From contig NZ_JAAAWN010000006.1 of NCBI RefSeq assembly GCF_010500865.1, positions 114,719 to 178,718 on the forward strand: a stretch of 64,000 nt of DNA, given 5' to 3'. The DNA is from Alteromonas profundi. Its GTDB lineage: Bacteria; Pseudomonadota; Gammaproteobacteria; Enterobacterales; Alteromonadaceae. The notes below the pieces were generated by a model, which had not been told where the DNA came from, ran no database searches, and saw nothing but the letters and a program-made list of their open reading frames with translations. This document shows positions 9,154 through 21,312 of the stretch, in pieces (position 1 is the stretch's first letter; each line of letters starts with the position of its first letter). The translations under genes were made by a program, and so were the position numbers.

Positions 9154-9741
9154 ATGCGACAATATTGTAACCGATGTAGCTATCCTCAGAAAACCTGCGT
9201 GTGTAAACATGTTACCAAGGTAACCCTTCCTATTGAGGTGGTCATTATCCAACACCCAAAAGAAGCCGCCCACGCTAAGAATACCGCACGCCTTATTGGC
9301 CTATCTACGGCGCAAGCGCGCATTGTAAATGCAGCAGATACAGAGCAAATGGCGCAATTAAAAGCATGCTTACAGCCCTATGCAAGCATTTTACTCTATC
9401 CAAATGATGGCAGCGAAGCGTTGGAGGCAGTAGAGAAACAAACCCGTGCTAGGCTACAACAGCTTTTTGTTATTGATGGAAGTTGGAAGCAGGCTTATGG
9501 GATTGTAAAACAACATACTTGGCTACAGTCGATACCTGCATATCACTTCTTACATGCCCCTAGCACCCGCTATCGCATTCGACATACAGATATTGAACAG
9601 GGGCTGTCCACTCTAGAGGCGTCAGCATATGCGATGCATTGCTTATATGGTATCGACACCGGCCCCTTTATCCGTCTACAAGCGGCCATGCAGGATAATT
9701 GGTTAGGACCATCGCACCATCAACGAAAGACAGTTAAGTAA
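9154..9741 (+). CDS. DTW-domain protein, probable tRNA-uridine aminocarboxypropyltransferase
   Basis: A 195-residue DTW-domain (YfiP/TapT family) enzyme. The family transfers a 3-amino-3-carboxypropyl group from S-adenosylmethionine to a uridine of tRNA. The N-terminus carries the expected zinc ligands (CNRCSYPQKTCVC, residues 5-17). IQHPKE and YRIRHTD are conserved blocks, and the motif corresponding to DTW reads DGSW (IDGSWKQA). The target uridine cannot be determined here, so no symbol is given. It lies convergent with the GST gene, ten bases apart. Confidence 0.85.
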   Translation: MRQYCNRCSYPQKTCVCKHVTKVTLPIEVVIIQHPKEAAHAKNTARLIGLSTAQARIVNAADTEQMAQLKACLQPYASILLYPNDGSEALEAVEKQTRARLQQLFVIDGSWKQAYGIVKQHTWLQSIPAYHFLHAPSTRYRIRHTDIEQGLSTLEASAYAMHCLYGIDTGPFIRLQAAMQDNWLGPSHHQRKTVK

Positions 9742-9750
9742 ATGTAGATA

Positions 9751-10350
9751 TTATGCCTGCATGGGAATAAACCTAGGCTGCGCCTCTACCAGCTTTATCC
9801 AATTTCTTATTGCAGGGTAAGCCGATAAGTCGAAACCACCCTCATGCGCTACGTGGGTATAGGCAAACAAAGAAATATCTGCCAACGTTAGATAGTTACT
9901 GACAAGAAAAGGCGAATTGGCTAAGCGGGCTTCCATTACCGCTAAAGCGCGATAGCCACCTGCTTGTTTTGCAACATATTCAGTACGATGAGTATCTGGC
10001 ATTCCTAGATACAAATTGATGTACCTTGCTACTGCAATATAGGGCTCATGACTGTACTGCTCGAAAAATTGCCATTGAAGTAAGACCGCCATGTCAAACT
10101 CAGTGGTGGGCATAAGATTAGAACCAACAGCTAAAAAATGCATAATAGCATTAGATTCTGAGATAACGCGGCCATCGTCTAACTCTAGAATAGGGATCTT
10201 GCCGTTCGGCGATAGCTGTAAAAACCCATCGGTTCGGCTTTCCCCTTTTAGAATATCAATATCTTCCCACTCACATTGCTTGTTTAAAAGAGCAAGAAGT
10301 AACTGCAATTTATAGCAGTTTCCAGAACGTCTATCGCCGTAAATTTTCAT
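9751..10350 (-). CDS. Glutathione S-transferase family protein
   Basis: Cytoplasmic GST-fold protein, 199 residues from the ATG at 10350. The frame opens six codons earlier at 10368, but KIYGDRRSGNCYKLQL is the usual GST opening strand and helix. The thioredoxin-like N-terminal domain includes PNGKIPILELDDGRVISES, the cis-proline and glutathione-gamma-glutamyl-binding loop. The all-helical C-terminal domain ends in LTLADISLFAYTHVAHEGGF. The substrate is unknown; the family includes detoxification and stress enzymes. Confidence 0.88.
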   Translation of the reverse strand: MKIYGDRRSGNCYKLQLLLALLNKQCEWEDIDILKGESRTDGFLQLSPNGKIPILELDDGRVISESNAIMHFLAVGSNLMPTTEFDMAVLLQWQFFEQYSHEPYIAVARYINLYLGMPDTHRTEYVAKQAGGYRALAVMEARLANSPFLVSNYLTLADISLFAYTHVAHEGGFDLSAYPAIRNWIKLVEAQPRFIPMQA

Positions 10351-10462
10351 CTTACCCAGCATTCCCATTCGTTAGTGTACGCCGTTTTATATTTACAATA
10401 GCTTACCTAGCCCTAGATGTAACCTAAATGGCCTGCTATCCGCTTTAAGCGGCGCTAAGCAA

Positions 10463-11446
10463 TTAATATGAGGGGGATGCAACCACCCATTCCAGCAGTT
10501 TCACCAATGTCCAGGATAGTGGAATGCTGCTTAAGCAGGCAGCTAAACGGGTTTGATCGCTAATATTGATAATTCGGGTCGATACACCTTCTACCGCTTC
10601 TCTTTGGTTTTCAAGCTGCTCAAGGTCATAGGCAACTTGCACCTCAGTTTGGTTATTATAACCGGCAATCGCGGTAGCAATTTTACTGTTTAAACTATCT
10701 AACACACGCACTTTGTGTTGTTTAAATTGCTGTATTAATTTGAACACTGGCCAAAACAGGTACAAGGCTAAGCTAAACGTAAACAGCGATAGAATAAACA
10801 CATCAATGGTGGGAATGTCTTTTTTAAACCAGAATATAGGCAGAAGCGCGATAGCCCCCATTGAGAAAATAGCATTAGTGAGCCCAAGTTTAATCAGTGA
10901 TACCAAGGCGTCTAAATGATCAATTTCGTTTTGGGCGTCGGGTAACACTTGCTTAATAATGTAGCGAGTATTTGAGGTTACCTGAAACAAAAAAAGGAAA
11001 CAGAAAAACCAAAAGGGTACTGCGGCAGCAGTAAGTATTACCACCTGCACCTCTTGGGTAATAGATAGCAAATTTTCAAATGCGCAATACACAAACGTAA
11101 CCAATAAAGCTAAAAAAGCAGCATTAAAAATGTGATGTTTAAACTCGACGGCTAAGCGTTCTCGATGAGAGGAAAACTGGCCAAGCTGGTTCGTTTTAAC
11201 TAATAGCGAAATAAGACTACTTGCTACATTTTGGTGTAATACCCGTAAAGAAAACCACAAGTAACCGGTAATAGATGACATTGCTATAGCAGAGTTAAAG
11301 TTACGTTGGGCATCTACATCGCCTTGGGCAGGCCAATGTAATGCACCTGTATAGAAGTGCAAACACAACAACAATAGTGTGACAAGTAAAGGGTATATAC
11401 CAATACTTGAGTGGTGTTGCGGTTCTTTATAGGGATTAAGCTTCAT
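10463..11446 (-). CDS. Unrecognised multi-pass membrane protein
   Basis: I do not recognise this 327-residue protein. It appears to have about six transmembrane segments, near residues 17-36, 53-70, 107-126, 134-156, 189-206 and 214-235. A soluble C-terminal region (about 237-300) is rich in Gln, Glu and Lys, and a hydrophobic stretch (about 303-322) may be a seventh membrane contact. The N-terminus has no cleavable signal. No catalytic motif is apparent. It stands alone between the GST gene and the atp operon. Coding is supported by a long open frame, membrane-like pattern and base use like its neighbours. Confidence 0.75.
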   Translation of the reverse strand: MKLNPYKEPQHHSSIGIYPLLVTLLLLCLHFYTGALHWPAQGDVDAQRNFNSAIAMSSITGYLWFSLRVLHQNVASSLISLLVKTNQLGQFSSHRERLAVEFKHHIFNAAFLALLVTFVYCAFENLLSITQEVQVVILTAAAVPFWFFCFLFLFQVTSNTRYIIKQVLPDAQNEIDHLDALVSLIKLGLTNAIFSMGAIALLPIFWFKKDIPTIDVFILSLFTFSLALYLFWPVFKLIQQFKQHKVRVLDSLNSKIATAIAGYNNQTEVQVAYDLEQLENQREAVEGVSTRIINISDQTRLAACLSSIPLSWTLVKLLEWVVASPSY

Positions 11447-11616
11447 GATTTATTTTAATTATTATCACACGTTCAACGTACTTTTGAATACTGTGTGGGG
11501 TGATGATGCTGTTAGTAGTCTAATTCGCCACTCCCAATAAGCCAATCGTAAACTATCGTTTTGTAAAGATTAGTTGTAACTAATCTTGTCTAACAATTTA
11601 TCTTATTAATAGACAT

Positions 11617-11645
11617 AAAAAAACCCGCGTGATGCGGGTTTTTAT
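11617..11645 (-). terminator. Terminator of the atp operon
   Basis: Stem AAACCCGC (11621-11628) and GCGGGTTT (11634-11641), loop GTGAT, with A/T runs on both sides. It lies just after atpC on minus. Confidence 0.9.
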
Positions 11646-11659
11646 TTATTGCTGCTCGC

Positions 11660-12073
11660 TTATTTACGTAACTTCTGAATAAGACGAAGTTGCGCAATTG
11701 CTTCAGCCAGCTCATGAGCGGCTTCGGCATAATTAAAGTCTGCGCCTGGGTTGGCGATGTGCTCTTGTGCACGTCGTTTGGCTTCTTGTGCCGCCTGCTC
11801 GTCAAGATCGTCAGCTCGAACTGCAGAATCAGCTAGCACGGTGACGTTGCCAGGTTGTACTTCTAGTACACCACCAGCAACATAGATAAGTTCTTCTTCA
11901 CCGAACTGTTTAACCAAACGCACCATACCAGGTTTAATAGCAGAGATAAGTGGCGCGTGACCAGGGTGTATACCCAGCTCACCTTCGCTACCTGTCACTT
12001 GAATCGTTTCTACTAAGCCAGAGAAAATTTGTTTCTCTGCACTTACTACGTCCAAATGTACTGTCATTGCCAT
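11660..12073 (-). CDS. atpC: F1 ATP synthase subunit epsilon
   Basis: Central-stalk subunit of F1Fo ATP synthase that couples rotation and regulates ATPase activity. At 137 residues it has the beta-sandwich N-terminal domain ([35 protein letters not shown]) and a helical C-terminal tail ([20 protein letters not shown]). It is the last gene of the operon, before the terminator at 11617-11645. Length and order match E. coli atpC. Confidence 0.97.
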   Translation of the reverse strand: MAMTVHLDVVSAEKQIFSGLVETIQVTGSEGELGIHPGHAPLISAIKPGMVRLVKQFGEEELIYVAGGVLEVQPGNVTVLADSAVRADDLDEQAAQEAKRRAQEHIANPGADFNYAEAAHELAEAIAQLRLIQKLRK

Positions 12074-12134
12074 GTGAACCTCCAGAATAGGTACGTTAGC
12101 ACTACTAAGGGGTCAGCCGAAACTGACCTCTCAA

Positions 12135-13532
<1,398 letters not shown>

Positions 13533-13553
13533 TTATCTTTTTTAAACCTTTGC

Positions 13554-14414
13554 CTACACCGCTGCGGCACCGCTAACAATCTCACTAATTTCTTGTGTGA
13601 TTGCAGCTTGACGCGCTTTGTTATATACCAGTTGCAACTCATCAATAAGGTTGCCGGCATTGTCGGTTGCTGCCTTCATGGCAACCATTCGCGCAGCTTG
13701 TTCTGACGCCGCGTTTTCTACAACACCCTGATACACCTGAGACTCAATGTAACGTACCATTAATGACTCCAAAATTTCTTTTGGGTCTGGCTCGTAAATG
13801 TAGTCCCAACGATGTTGGTATTCTTCGTCTTCAGACTTTGGCAAAGGCAATAACTGATTGATCACTGGGCTTTGTGTCATGGTGTTAACGAAGTCATTAA
13901 ATACCAAGAATACTCGGTCTAATTTACCTTCGTCGTACGCTTTTAGCATTACACGTACTACACCAACAACATCACTCACAGACGGCTTATCACCCAACCC
14001 AGATTCAGCGGCAAGCAAAGTGCCCCCAAAGCGGTTAAAGAATGAGCACGCCTTTGAACCTAATGCAGCGAAATCAACCTCTACATCTTGTTCACGCCAT
14101 TTTTTGACGTCCTGAGTGACTAGCTTAAATTCATTAGAGTTTAAGCCACCACATAAACCTCGGTCAGTAGATATCACTATGTAACCGACACGCTTGATTT
14201 CACGCTCTTCCAAATAAGGATGGCGATATTCAAGATTACCGTTTGCAATGTGACCAATCACTTTAAGCATATTTTGTGCGTATGGACGACCAGAAGCCAT
14301 GCGTTCCTGCGCCTTTTTCATCTTAGACGCGGCAACCATTTCCATCGCACTGGTAATTTTTTGAGTATTTTTAATACTCCCAATCTTACCTTTTATTTCT
14401 TTACCGCTGGCCAT
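13554..14414 (-). CDS. atpG: F1 ATP synthase subunit gamma
   Basis: Rotating central shaft of F1, 286 residues. Typical N-terminal coiled-coil helix ([20 protein letters not shown]) and C-terminal helix ([20 protein letters not shown]) form the rotor axle. The middle is the Rossmann-like domain with [13 protein letters not shown]. Sits between atpA and atpD. Full length. Confidence 0.98.
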   Translation of the reverse strand: MASGKEIKGKIGSIKNTQKITSAMEMVAASKMKKAQERMASGRPYAQNMLKVIGHIANGNLEYRHPYLEEREIKRVGYIVISTDRGLCGGLNSNEFKLVTQDVKKWREQDVEVDFAALGSKACSFFNRFGGTLLAAESGLGDKPSVSDVVGVVRVMLKAYDEGKLDRVFLVFNDFVNTMTQSPVINQLLPLPKSEDEEYQHRWDYIYEPDPKEILESLMVRYIESQVYQGVVENAASEQAARMVAMKAATDNAGNLIDELQLVYNKARQAAITQEISEIVSGAAAV

Positions 14415-14477
14415 GACTATATCTCCGATTACTCAACGTGTTGCCGGTGGTGTGAAACACATCACCGGCTGCATTGA

Positions 14478-16019
14478 TTACCAAGTTTGTGTCGCTTTAA
14501 AGTTATTTAGAGCGTCAGTCAACTGAGAGGCAATCTCGTCGTTGTAGTTACCTGTTTCGTTGATAGTCTTCATCAGGTCAGCATGTTCGCTGTTCATATA
14601 AGAATGAAGTGCAGCTTCAAAATCTAGGATTTTGTTAAGCTCAACATCCTTAAGGAAACCTTTTTCTACCGCGAACAGGGATACACCCATATCAGCAATT
14701 GAAAGTGGTGCGTATTGCTTCTGCTTCATCAGCTCTGTAACGCGCTCACCGTGTTCTAGTTGCTCACGAGTGGCTTCATCAAGGTCAGAAGCAAACTGCG
14801 AGAATGCCGCAAGTTCACGATACTGTGCTAGTGCAAGACGAATACCGCCACCTAGCTTCTTGATGATTTTCGTTTGTGCTGCACCACCTACACGAGATAC
14901 CGATACACCCGCGTTAACGGCTGGACGGATACCTGCGTTGAACAAGTCAGTTTCTAGGAAGATCTGACCGTCAGTAATTGAGATTACGTTAGTAGGTACG
15001 AAGGCTGATACGTCACCGGCTTGCGTTTCGATAATTGGAAGCGCAGTCAATGAGCCCGTTTTCCCTTTCACTTCACCGTTGGTGAACTTTTCAACGTACT
15101 GCTCGTTTACACGTGCTGCACGTTCAAGTAGACGTGAGTGAAGATAGAAAACGTCACCTGGGTATGCTTCACGGCCTGGTGGACGCTTAAGTAGCAATGA
15201 AATTTGACGATAAGCAACAGCTTGCTTAGACAAATCATCATAAACTATTAACGCATCTTCACCGCGGTCACGGAAGTATTCACCCATGGTACAACCAGAG
15301 TAAGGCGCTAGGTATTGAAGCGCTGCAGACTCAGACGCAGACGCAGCTACGATAATGGTATGCGCTAGCGCACCATGTTCTTCTAGCTTACGTACTACGT
15401 TGGCAATAGTTGAAGCTTTCTGACCAACCGCTACGTACACACACTTAACGCCTGTACCTTTTTGGTTGATGATAGCGTCAACTGCCATAGCAGTTTTACC
15501 ACACTGACGGTCACCGATGATAAGTTCACGCTGACCACGACCTACTGGGATCATGGCATCAACTGACTTATAACCAGTTTGAATTGGCTGGTCTACTGAT
15601 TGACGTTCAATTACGCCAGGAGCAATTTTTTCAACTGGCTCAAAGCCCGCTGCGTCAACCGCACCTTTTCCATCAATAGGTTCACCTAGTGTATTTACAA
15701 CACGACCTAGAAGCGCATTACCTACTGGTACTTCAAGAATACGGCCAGTAGATTGTACTTTATCGCCTTCTTTAAGATCCGCGTACGGACCCATTACAAC
15801 AGCACCTACTGAGTCGCGCTCAAGGTTTAGTGCAATTGCGTAACGACTTCCAGGAAGCTCGATCATTTCACCTTGCATTACATCGGCAAGGCCATGAATG
15901 CGGATAATACCGTCAGTAACTGCGACGATAGTACCTTCATTGCGTGCTTCACTGCTTACATTGAACTGTTCAATTCTTTTCTTGATCAGTTCAGCAATTT
16001 CAGTGGAATTAAGTTGCAT
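14478..16019 (-). CDS. atpA: F1 ATP synthase subunit alpha
   Basis: Non-catalytic nucleotide-binding subunit of F1, 513 residues from the ATG at 16019. An ATG two codons earlier (16025) abuts the GGGGA ribosome site too closely, while 16019 leaves seven bases and gives the usual MQLNSTEI start. The P-loop is GDRQCGKT (169-176), with Cys at the position that is Thr in E. coli. [15 protein letters not shown] and [10 protein letters not shown] are conserved; the latter carries the arginine finger. The gene lies between atpH and atpG. Confidence 0.98.
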   Translation of the reverse strand: MQLNSTEIAELIKKRIEQFNVSSEARNEGTIVAVTDGIIRIHGLADVMQGEMIELPGSRYAIALNLERDSVGAVVMGPYADLKEGDKVQSTGRILEVPVGNALLGRVVNTLGEPIDGKGAVDAAGFEPVEKIAPGVIERQSVDQPIQTGYKSVDAMIPVGRGQRELIIGDRQCGKTAMAVDAIINQKGTGVKCVYVAVGQKASTIANVVRKLEEHGALAHTIIVAASASESAALQYLAPYSGCTMGEYFRDRGEDALIVYDDLSKQAVAYRQISLLLKRPPGREAYPGDVFYLHSRLLERAARVNEQYVEKFTNGEVKGKTGSLTALPIIETQAGDVSAFVPTNVISITDGQIFLETDLFNAGIRPAVNAGVSVSRVGGAAQTKIIKKLGGGIRLALAQYRELAAFSQFASDLDEATREQLEHGERVTELMKQKQYAPLSIADMGVSLFAVEKGFLKDVELNKILDFEAALHSYMNSEHADLMKTINETGNYNDEIASQLTDALNNFKATQTW

Positions 16020-16032
16020 GCTCATATCCCCG

Positions 16033-16566
16033 TTATGCTTGCAACGCGTCTGCGAGACGGTTCAATTTCGATTTTACGGAACCATCAATAACTGTATCGC
16101 CGGTTTTTACAACCAATCCAGCAATCAGGGCAGGGTCCACGTTACAATTAAGCTTCACTTTACGTGCCAAACGTTTTTCCAACGATGCAGCCAATTCGGC
16201 TTGTTGTGCATCATTCAGCGCAGTGGCTGAAGTTACGTCTACTTCTACTTCTTTGTCGTACTCTGCTTTAAACGCATCGAACATAGTAGAAATTTCAGGT
16301 AACACGGCTAAACGTTTATTTTCAGCCAATACCTTAACTAGGTTTTGACCATGATCATCGAGTTGCTCACCACATACATTAGTAAAAATGTCTGCCAATG
16401 TGTCTGCGGCAACAGCACCAGTTAACAACTGGTGCATTTCTTCGTTTTCCGCTACTGCACCAGCAAAGGTCAGCATTTCTTGCCATTTCGCAACGGCTTG
16501 TTTCTCGACGGCGAAATCGAAAGCTGCTTTAGCGTAAGGGCGAGCTACGGTTGTCAATTCAGACAT
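16033..16566 (-). CDS. atpH: F1 ATP synthase subunit delta
   Basis: Peripheral-stalk subunit joining F1 to the b subunits, 177 residues. N-terminal helical domain begins [15 protein letters not shown]; the C-terminal part includes [19 protein letters not shown], the family signature that follows the beta strand. Located between atpF and atpA with 13-14 base gaps. Confidence 0.96.
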   Translation of the reverse strand: MSELTTVARPYAKAAFDFAVEKQAVAKWQEMLTFAGAVAENEEMHQLLTGAVAADTLADIFTNVCGEQLDDHGQNLVKVLAENKRLAVLPEISTMFDAFKAEYDKEVEVDVTSATALNDAQQAELAASLEKRLARKVKLNCNVDPALIAGLVVKTGDTVIDGSVKSKLNRLADALQA

Positions 16567-16580
16567 GGCTCATCTCCCTC

Positions 16581-17051
16581 TTAAAGCTCAGCGACAAGTT
16601 TTTCAACAATGTCGTTTTGTGCGTTAGCATCAATTTCACGTTGTAAGATTTGCTCTGCGCCAGCTACTGCTAGTGCAGCAACTTGCTTGCGCAAATCTTC
16701 TTTGGCACGATTGCGTTCAGCTTCAATCTCGGTATAGCCAGAAGCAATAATCTTCTCGCGTTCTGCATGGCCTTTCTGCGTTTCTTCGTCAACCAACTGG
16801 TTGGCGCGCTTCTTGGCTTGCTCGATAATTTCGGCTGCTTGCGCTTTCGCATCTTTCAATTGCTCAGTGGCTTTCGCTTGAGCAAGTTCTAGGTCTTTCT
16901 CTGCGCGTTCAGAAGCTTCTAGCCCATCAGCTATTTTCTTTTGACGCTCTTCAATCGCTGCCATCAGCGGTGGCCACACATATTTCATGCAGAACACCAC
17001 GAATACAGCGAAGGCGATTAATTGACCGATAAAAGTGGCGTTAAAATTCAC
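16581..17051 (-). CDS. atpF: Fo ATP synthase subunit b
   Basis: Peripheral stalk of Fo, 156 residues. A single N-terminal membrane helix (about residues 5-25, [20 protein letters not shown]) precedes a long charged coiled coil (about 30-140) rich in Glu, Lys and Ala. The [15 protein letters not shown] junction is characteristic. Same length as E. coli b (156). Confidence 0.97.
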   Translation of the reverse strand: MNFNATFIGQLIAFAVFVVFCMKYVWPPLMAAIEERQKKIADGLEASERAEKDLELAQAKATEQLKDAKAQAAEIIEQAKKRANQLVDEETQKGHAEREKIIASGYTEIEAERNRAKEDLRKQVAALAVAGAEQILQREIDANAQNDIVEKLVAEL

Positions 17052-17096
17052 AATCGCCCCTCCTCTTAAAGTTCGCTAAAAAAGTGTTTAGTAAAA

Positions 17097-17336
<240 letters not shown>

Positions 17337-17422
17337 TTAAATTTAAAGTTAATGTTAAAAGTAGAACTCGGTTATCAACCGTGCCGATAATTCCAGGTTA
17401 TACCGACACGGGTTAATGCTTA

Positions 17423-18259
<837 letters not shown>

Positions 18260-18343
18260 TTAACCTAAGTTGTAAAGTGTAAAAATTGGTGACTGGTTCC
18301 AGTTCATATTCACTGCAAGACACATTCATATTCGTTTTCGTTG

Positions 18344-18727
18344 TTATTTTGCGCCATATTGGAACATGGCCAGTGCATGACTGGCTGTTGTAATGACAAA
18401 AGCCACAAAAACTTCAAGTGGCGCGGCACCTAAGCCTGCGAATGTCACTACAAATAAAATGATTGTCAGCGCCAGTTTCAATTTCGACCCCTGGCTAAAG
18501 CTTCTTGCGACAAGTGCGTTTTTACTGGCCCCTGCATAACGAAATGCAAAGGCGGAAAACACTAACGTAGGAATAATGCTAACTAGTGCCCCAGCTGCTG
18601 CTGACATTGCAGAATGACTCCCACCTGCAACCGCTGCGATAACTAAAATAACCAAGGCTGTAATAATCTGAAAAAGGAGACCTTTCTTCGCAAGGTTAAT
18701 TCCCTGTCCAGCCAACTTATTCTTCAC
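18344..18727 (-). CDS. atpI: ATP synthase accessory protein AtpI
   Basis: Small membrane protein of 127 residues with four hydrophobic segments, encoded first in the atp operon. AtpI is thought to help c-ring assembly or magnesium supply. The start is GTG at 18727 with GAGA a few bases upstream. Conservation of AtpI is low, so the assignment rests mainly on size, topology (with a GALVSIIPTLVFS motif) and position. Confidence 0.88.
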   Translation of the reverse strand: MKNKLAGQGINLAKKGLLFQIITALVILVIAAVAGGSHSAMSAAAGALVSIIPTLVFSAFAFRYAGASKNALVARSFSQGSKLKLALTIILFVVTFAGLGAAPLEVFVAFVITTASHALAMFQYGAK

Positions 18728-18768
18728 GCTGTCTCGCTACTTGTTCACGACTAACAAAAAGCGTCAGA

Positions 18769-18796
18769 AGTATACTGTTTTAACGATAATTTTCAA
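18769..18796 (-). promoter_or_regulatory. Promoter of the atp operon
   Basis: On minus, TTGAAA (18796-18791) and TATACT (18774-18769) are separated by 16 bases, about 40 bases before the atpI GTG. It is the best sigma-70 match in the parB-atpI gap. Confidence 0.65.
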
Positions 18797-18933
18797 CAGT
18801 ACATCGCTTTTTGAAAGTTATTCTGAAAATTTTCTATTCCTATAACCGGAAAGGAGACTGTCCGCTTTGGACGTCGCAGCACCGAGGTAGTAGCAAATAG
18901 GGTAAGCATAACACCTACTAAGTAAAATATAAC

Positions 18934-19812
18934 CTATTGAATTTTAGATAAAATTCCATCTAATTGCTGAAGATCACTAAAGCTAATTACCAGCTTTCCT
19001 TTGCCTTTTGCATTGTGATCAATGGATACTGGCGCGCCTAAATTTTCTGACAGTCGTGTCATAAGATTTTGCACGTCTGGGTCGATAGGCTTATCTTTTT
19101 TCGGTTTCGCCGGCTCTAACAGCTTTTTAACTAACTTTTCCGTGTCTCTTACTGTTAAGCCTTTACCTGAAACCACCTGTGCGGCTTGTGATTGGTCGTC
19201 ACCTTCAAGTGCAAGTAATGCGCGGGCGTGACCCATTTCAATATCGCCATGTTCAACTAGCAATTTAACATCGTCGTTAAGGTTATTAAGACGGAGTAAA
19301 TTAGTCACTGTGGTACGTGATTTACCCACAGCTTCGGCAACTTCTTGGTGGGTTAGCGCAAATTCATGCATAAGGCGGTCTAAGGCTTGCGCCTCTTCCA
19401 TTGCATTTAAGTCTTCACGCTGAATATTCTCAATGAGCGCGATGGCCACAGCTGCTTCATCGGGCACATCTTTAACTAAACAGGGCACTTCATCGAGTTG
19501 CGCAAGTTGAGACGCGCGCCAACGGCGCTCACCGGCAATAATTTCAAAGCGATTTTCATCAACTTTACGCACAACAATAGGCTGAATTACGCCTTGGGCA
19601 CGAATAGATGACGCCAGCTCTTCTAACGCTTCTGGCGACATATCTTTACGTGGTTGATATTTTCCAGGCACTAAATATTCAATAGGCAATTTACTAAGTT
19701 CGCTTTGAGTGGCGTCAACCGAGGCTGACTCCCTATCTTTTTGCGATGACGACTGGCTGGTTGCTAGTAAAGCATCCAATCCGCGACCTAGCCCTCTTTT
19801 TCGTGCTGACAT
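18934..19812 (-). CDS. parB: Chromosome-partitioning protein ParB
   Basis: CTP-dependent DNA clamp that loads at parS and spreads to organise the origin, 292 residues. N-terminal RKRGLGRGLDALL is typical. The CTPase region includes GERRWRASQLAQL and ENIQREDLNAMEEA, followed by the helix-turn-helix (THQEVAEAVGKSRTTVTNLL) and a C-terminal dimerisation tail. Two parS sites are found in recF at 33980 and 34610. Cotranscribed with parA. Confidence 0.97.
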   Translation of the reverse strand: MSARKRGLGRGLDALLATSQSSSQKDRESASVDATQSELSKLPIEYLVPGKYQPRKDMSPEALEELASSIRAQGVIQPIVVRKVDENRFEIIAGERRWRASQLAQLDEVPCLVKDVPDEAAVAIALIENIQREDLNAMEEAQALDRLMHEFALTHQEVAEAVGKSRTTVTNLLRLNNLNDDVKLLVEHGDIEMGHARALLALEGDDQSQAAQVVSGKGLTVRDTEKLVKKLLEPAKPKKDKPIDPDVQNLMTRLSENLGAPVSIDHNAKGKGKLVISFSDLQQLDGILSKIQ

Positions 19813-19856
19813 AATACCCTCAATGGCATGTGCTGATGCATTCAGCTTATTCTCGT

Positions 19857-20651
19857 TTAACCTACTTTTGCCTGTGCTGGCGCTAACTTATCGCGACGGC
19901 GCAGAATTTCACCCGCTAAAGCTAAATAAGCTTTGGCGCCCGTTGACGATTTGTCGTAATACATGGCGGGTGTACCGAAACTAGGTGCTTCGGCTAAGCG
20001 CACGTTGCGGGGAATAACCGTTCTGTATACTTGTTCACCAAAGTGCCGTTTTAATTGTTCTGACACGTCGTTGGCAAGCCTATTACGCGGGTCGTACATA
20101 GTACGCAATACGCCTTCAATCTTCAATTCAGGATTCACCACAGAGGCTAATTTTCCGATGGTGTCCATTAGGGCGGTTAAGCCCTCAAGCGCATAATACT
20201 CACATTGCATCGGCACCATTACAGAATCAGCCGCGGCAAGTGCATTAACCGTTAGCTGGTTCAGTGAAGGCGGACAGTCGATAAATACAAAGTCATAATA
20301 ATCTATTACAGGCTTAAGTGCGTTGCGTAAACGTACCTCCCGGGCAAACATTTCCATCAACTTAATTTCTGCTGCGGTTACATCACCGTTAGCCGCAATT
20401 AAATCGTATTTTCCCGAGGTATTTTTAACAATAACGTCGTCTATAGGCTTTTCTTCGATCAGAAGTTCAAAGGCAGTGGCATCAACCTCGTATTTATCCA
20501 CGCCACTTCCCATGGTTGCATTTCCTTGCGGATCAAGATCGATAAGCAGTACTTTACGTTTTGTTGCCGCCATCGAGGCAGCTACATTTACAGCAGTGGT
20601 GGTTTTGCCCACACCGCCTTTTTGATTCGCTATCGCGATTACCTTTGCCAC
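19857..20651 (-). CDS. parA: Chromosome-partitioning ATPase ParA
   Basis: Walker-type ATPase that moves ParB-parS complexes, 264 residues. The deviant Walker A motif KGGVGKTT is at residues 11-18, with the Walker B region DFVFIDCPPSLN. The start is GTG at 20651 with AGGA about six bases upstream. Belongs to the chromosomal (Soj) type without an N-terminal DNA-binding domain. In one group with rsmG and mnmG upstream. Confidence 0.97.
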   Translation of the reverse strand: MAKVIAIANQKGGVGKTTTAVNVAASMAATKRKVLLIDLDPQGNATMGSGVDKYEVDATAFELLIEEKPIDDVIVKNTSGKYDLIAANGDVTAAEIKLMEMFAREVRLRNALKPVIDYYDFVFIDCPPSLNQLTVNALAAADSVMVPMQCEYYALEGLTALMDTIGKLASVVNPELKIEGVLRTMYDPRNRLANDVSEQLKRHFGEQVYRTVIPRNVRLAEAPSFGTPAMYYDKSSTGAKAYLALAGEILRRRDKLAPAQAKVG

Positions 20652-20662
20652 AATGAATCCTG

Positions 20663-21298
20663 TTATGCTTTTTTAATCCAAACCAGATGTCGTTCGCCCA
20701 CCAAATTTGGCACAGTGAGGTTTTCCGTTTTGATTACTTGGTAGTAATCACTCACTTCTTCTATTTCGTCTTGTGGGAACTGACCCTTAAGCGCCAAAAA
20801 TTGCCCTTCTGAATCTACCAGATGCTGGCACCAGTGCAACATATCTTTTAGCGAAGCGAAAGCGCGACTTAGCACAATCTCATACGCTTTTTCAGGTGTG
20901 TGCGCCTCTACTCTGCTCTGTAGCGGAGTCACGTTTTCTAATTTTAACGTGTGAACGCACTGAGTCATAAACCGAACGCGCTTCCCTAAACTATCGAGTA
21001 GGGTAAATTGTTTGTCTGGAAACGCAATGGCAAGTGGCATCCCCGGTAAACCAGGGCCAGTACCTACGTCGATAATATTATGCTGGGGTAAATAAGGCAT
21101 GATGGCTAGTGAATCGAGAATATGCTTCACCATCATTTGTTTTGGACATCTTACCGACGTAAGGTTATAGGCTTTATTCCATTTATCCATTAGTAACACA
21201 TATTCAACCAGTTGGTTTTTTTGATGTGTACTAAGATCAACGCAAAGGGCCTCGATACCTGAGGCCAATATATCATGCAGTTCTTGCTGTAAGCTCAT
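20663..21298 (-). CDS. rsmG: 16S rRNA m7G527 methyltransferase
   Basis: Methylates N7 of G527 of 16S rRNA using S-adenosylmethionine. At 211 residues it has the SAM-binding motif [18 protein letters not shown] near residues 78-95, and [20 protein letters not shown] just before it is the family signature. Sits 11 bases before parA and 14 after mnmG, the usual mnmG-rsmG-parA order. Confidence 0.97.
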   Translation of the reverse strand: MSLQQELHDILASGIEALCVDLSTHQKNQLVEYVLLMDKWNKAYNLTSVRCPKQMMVKHILDSLAIMPYLPQHNIIDVGTGPGLPGMPLAIAFPDKQFTLLDSLGKRVRFMTQCVHTLKLENVTPLQSRVEAHTPEKAYEIVLSRAFASLKDMLHWCQHLVDSEGQFLALKGQFPQDEIEEVSDYYQVIKTENLTVPNLVGERHLVWIKKA

Positions 21299-21312
21299 TT
21301 AGGGGGCTCTAA

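Noticed and set aside
10435..10455. CCGCTTTAAGCGG palindrome after the membrane-protein gene
   Set aside because: Good inverted repeat but no T run follows on either strand, so I do not call a terminator.
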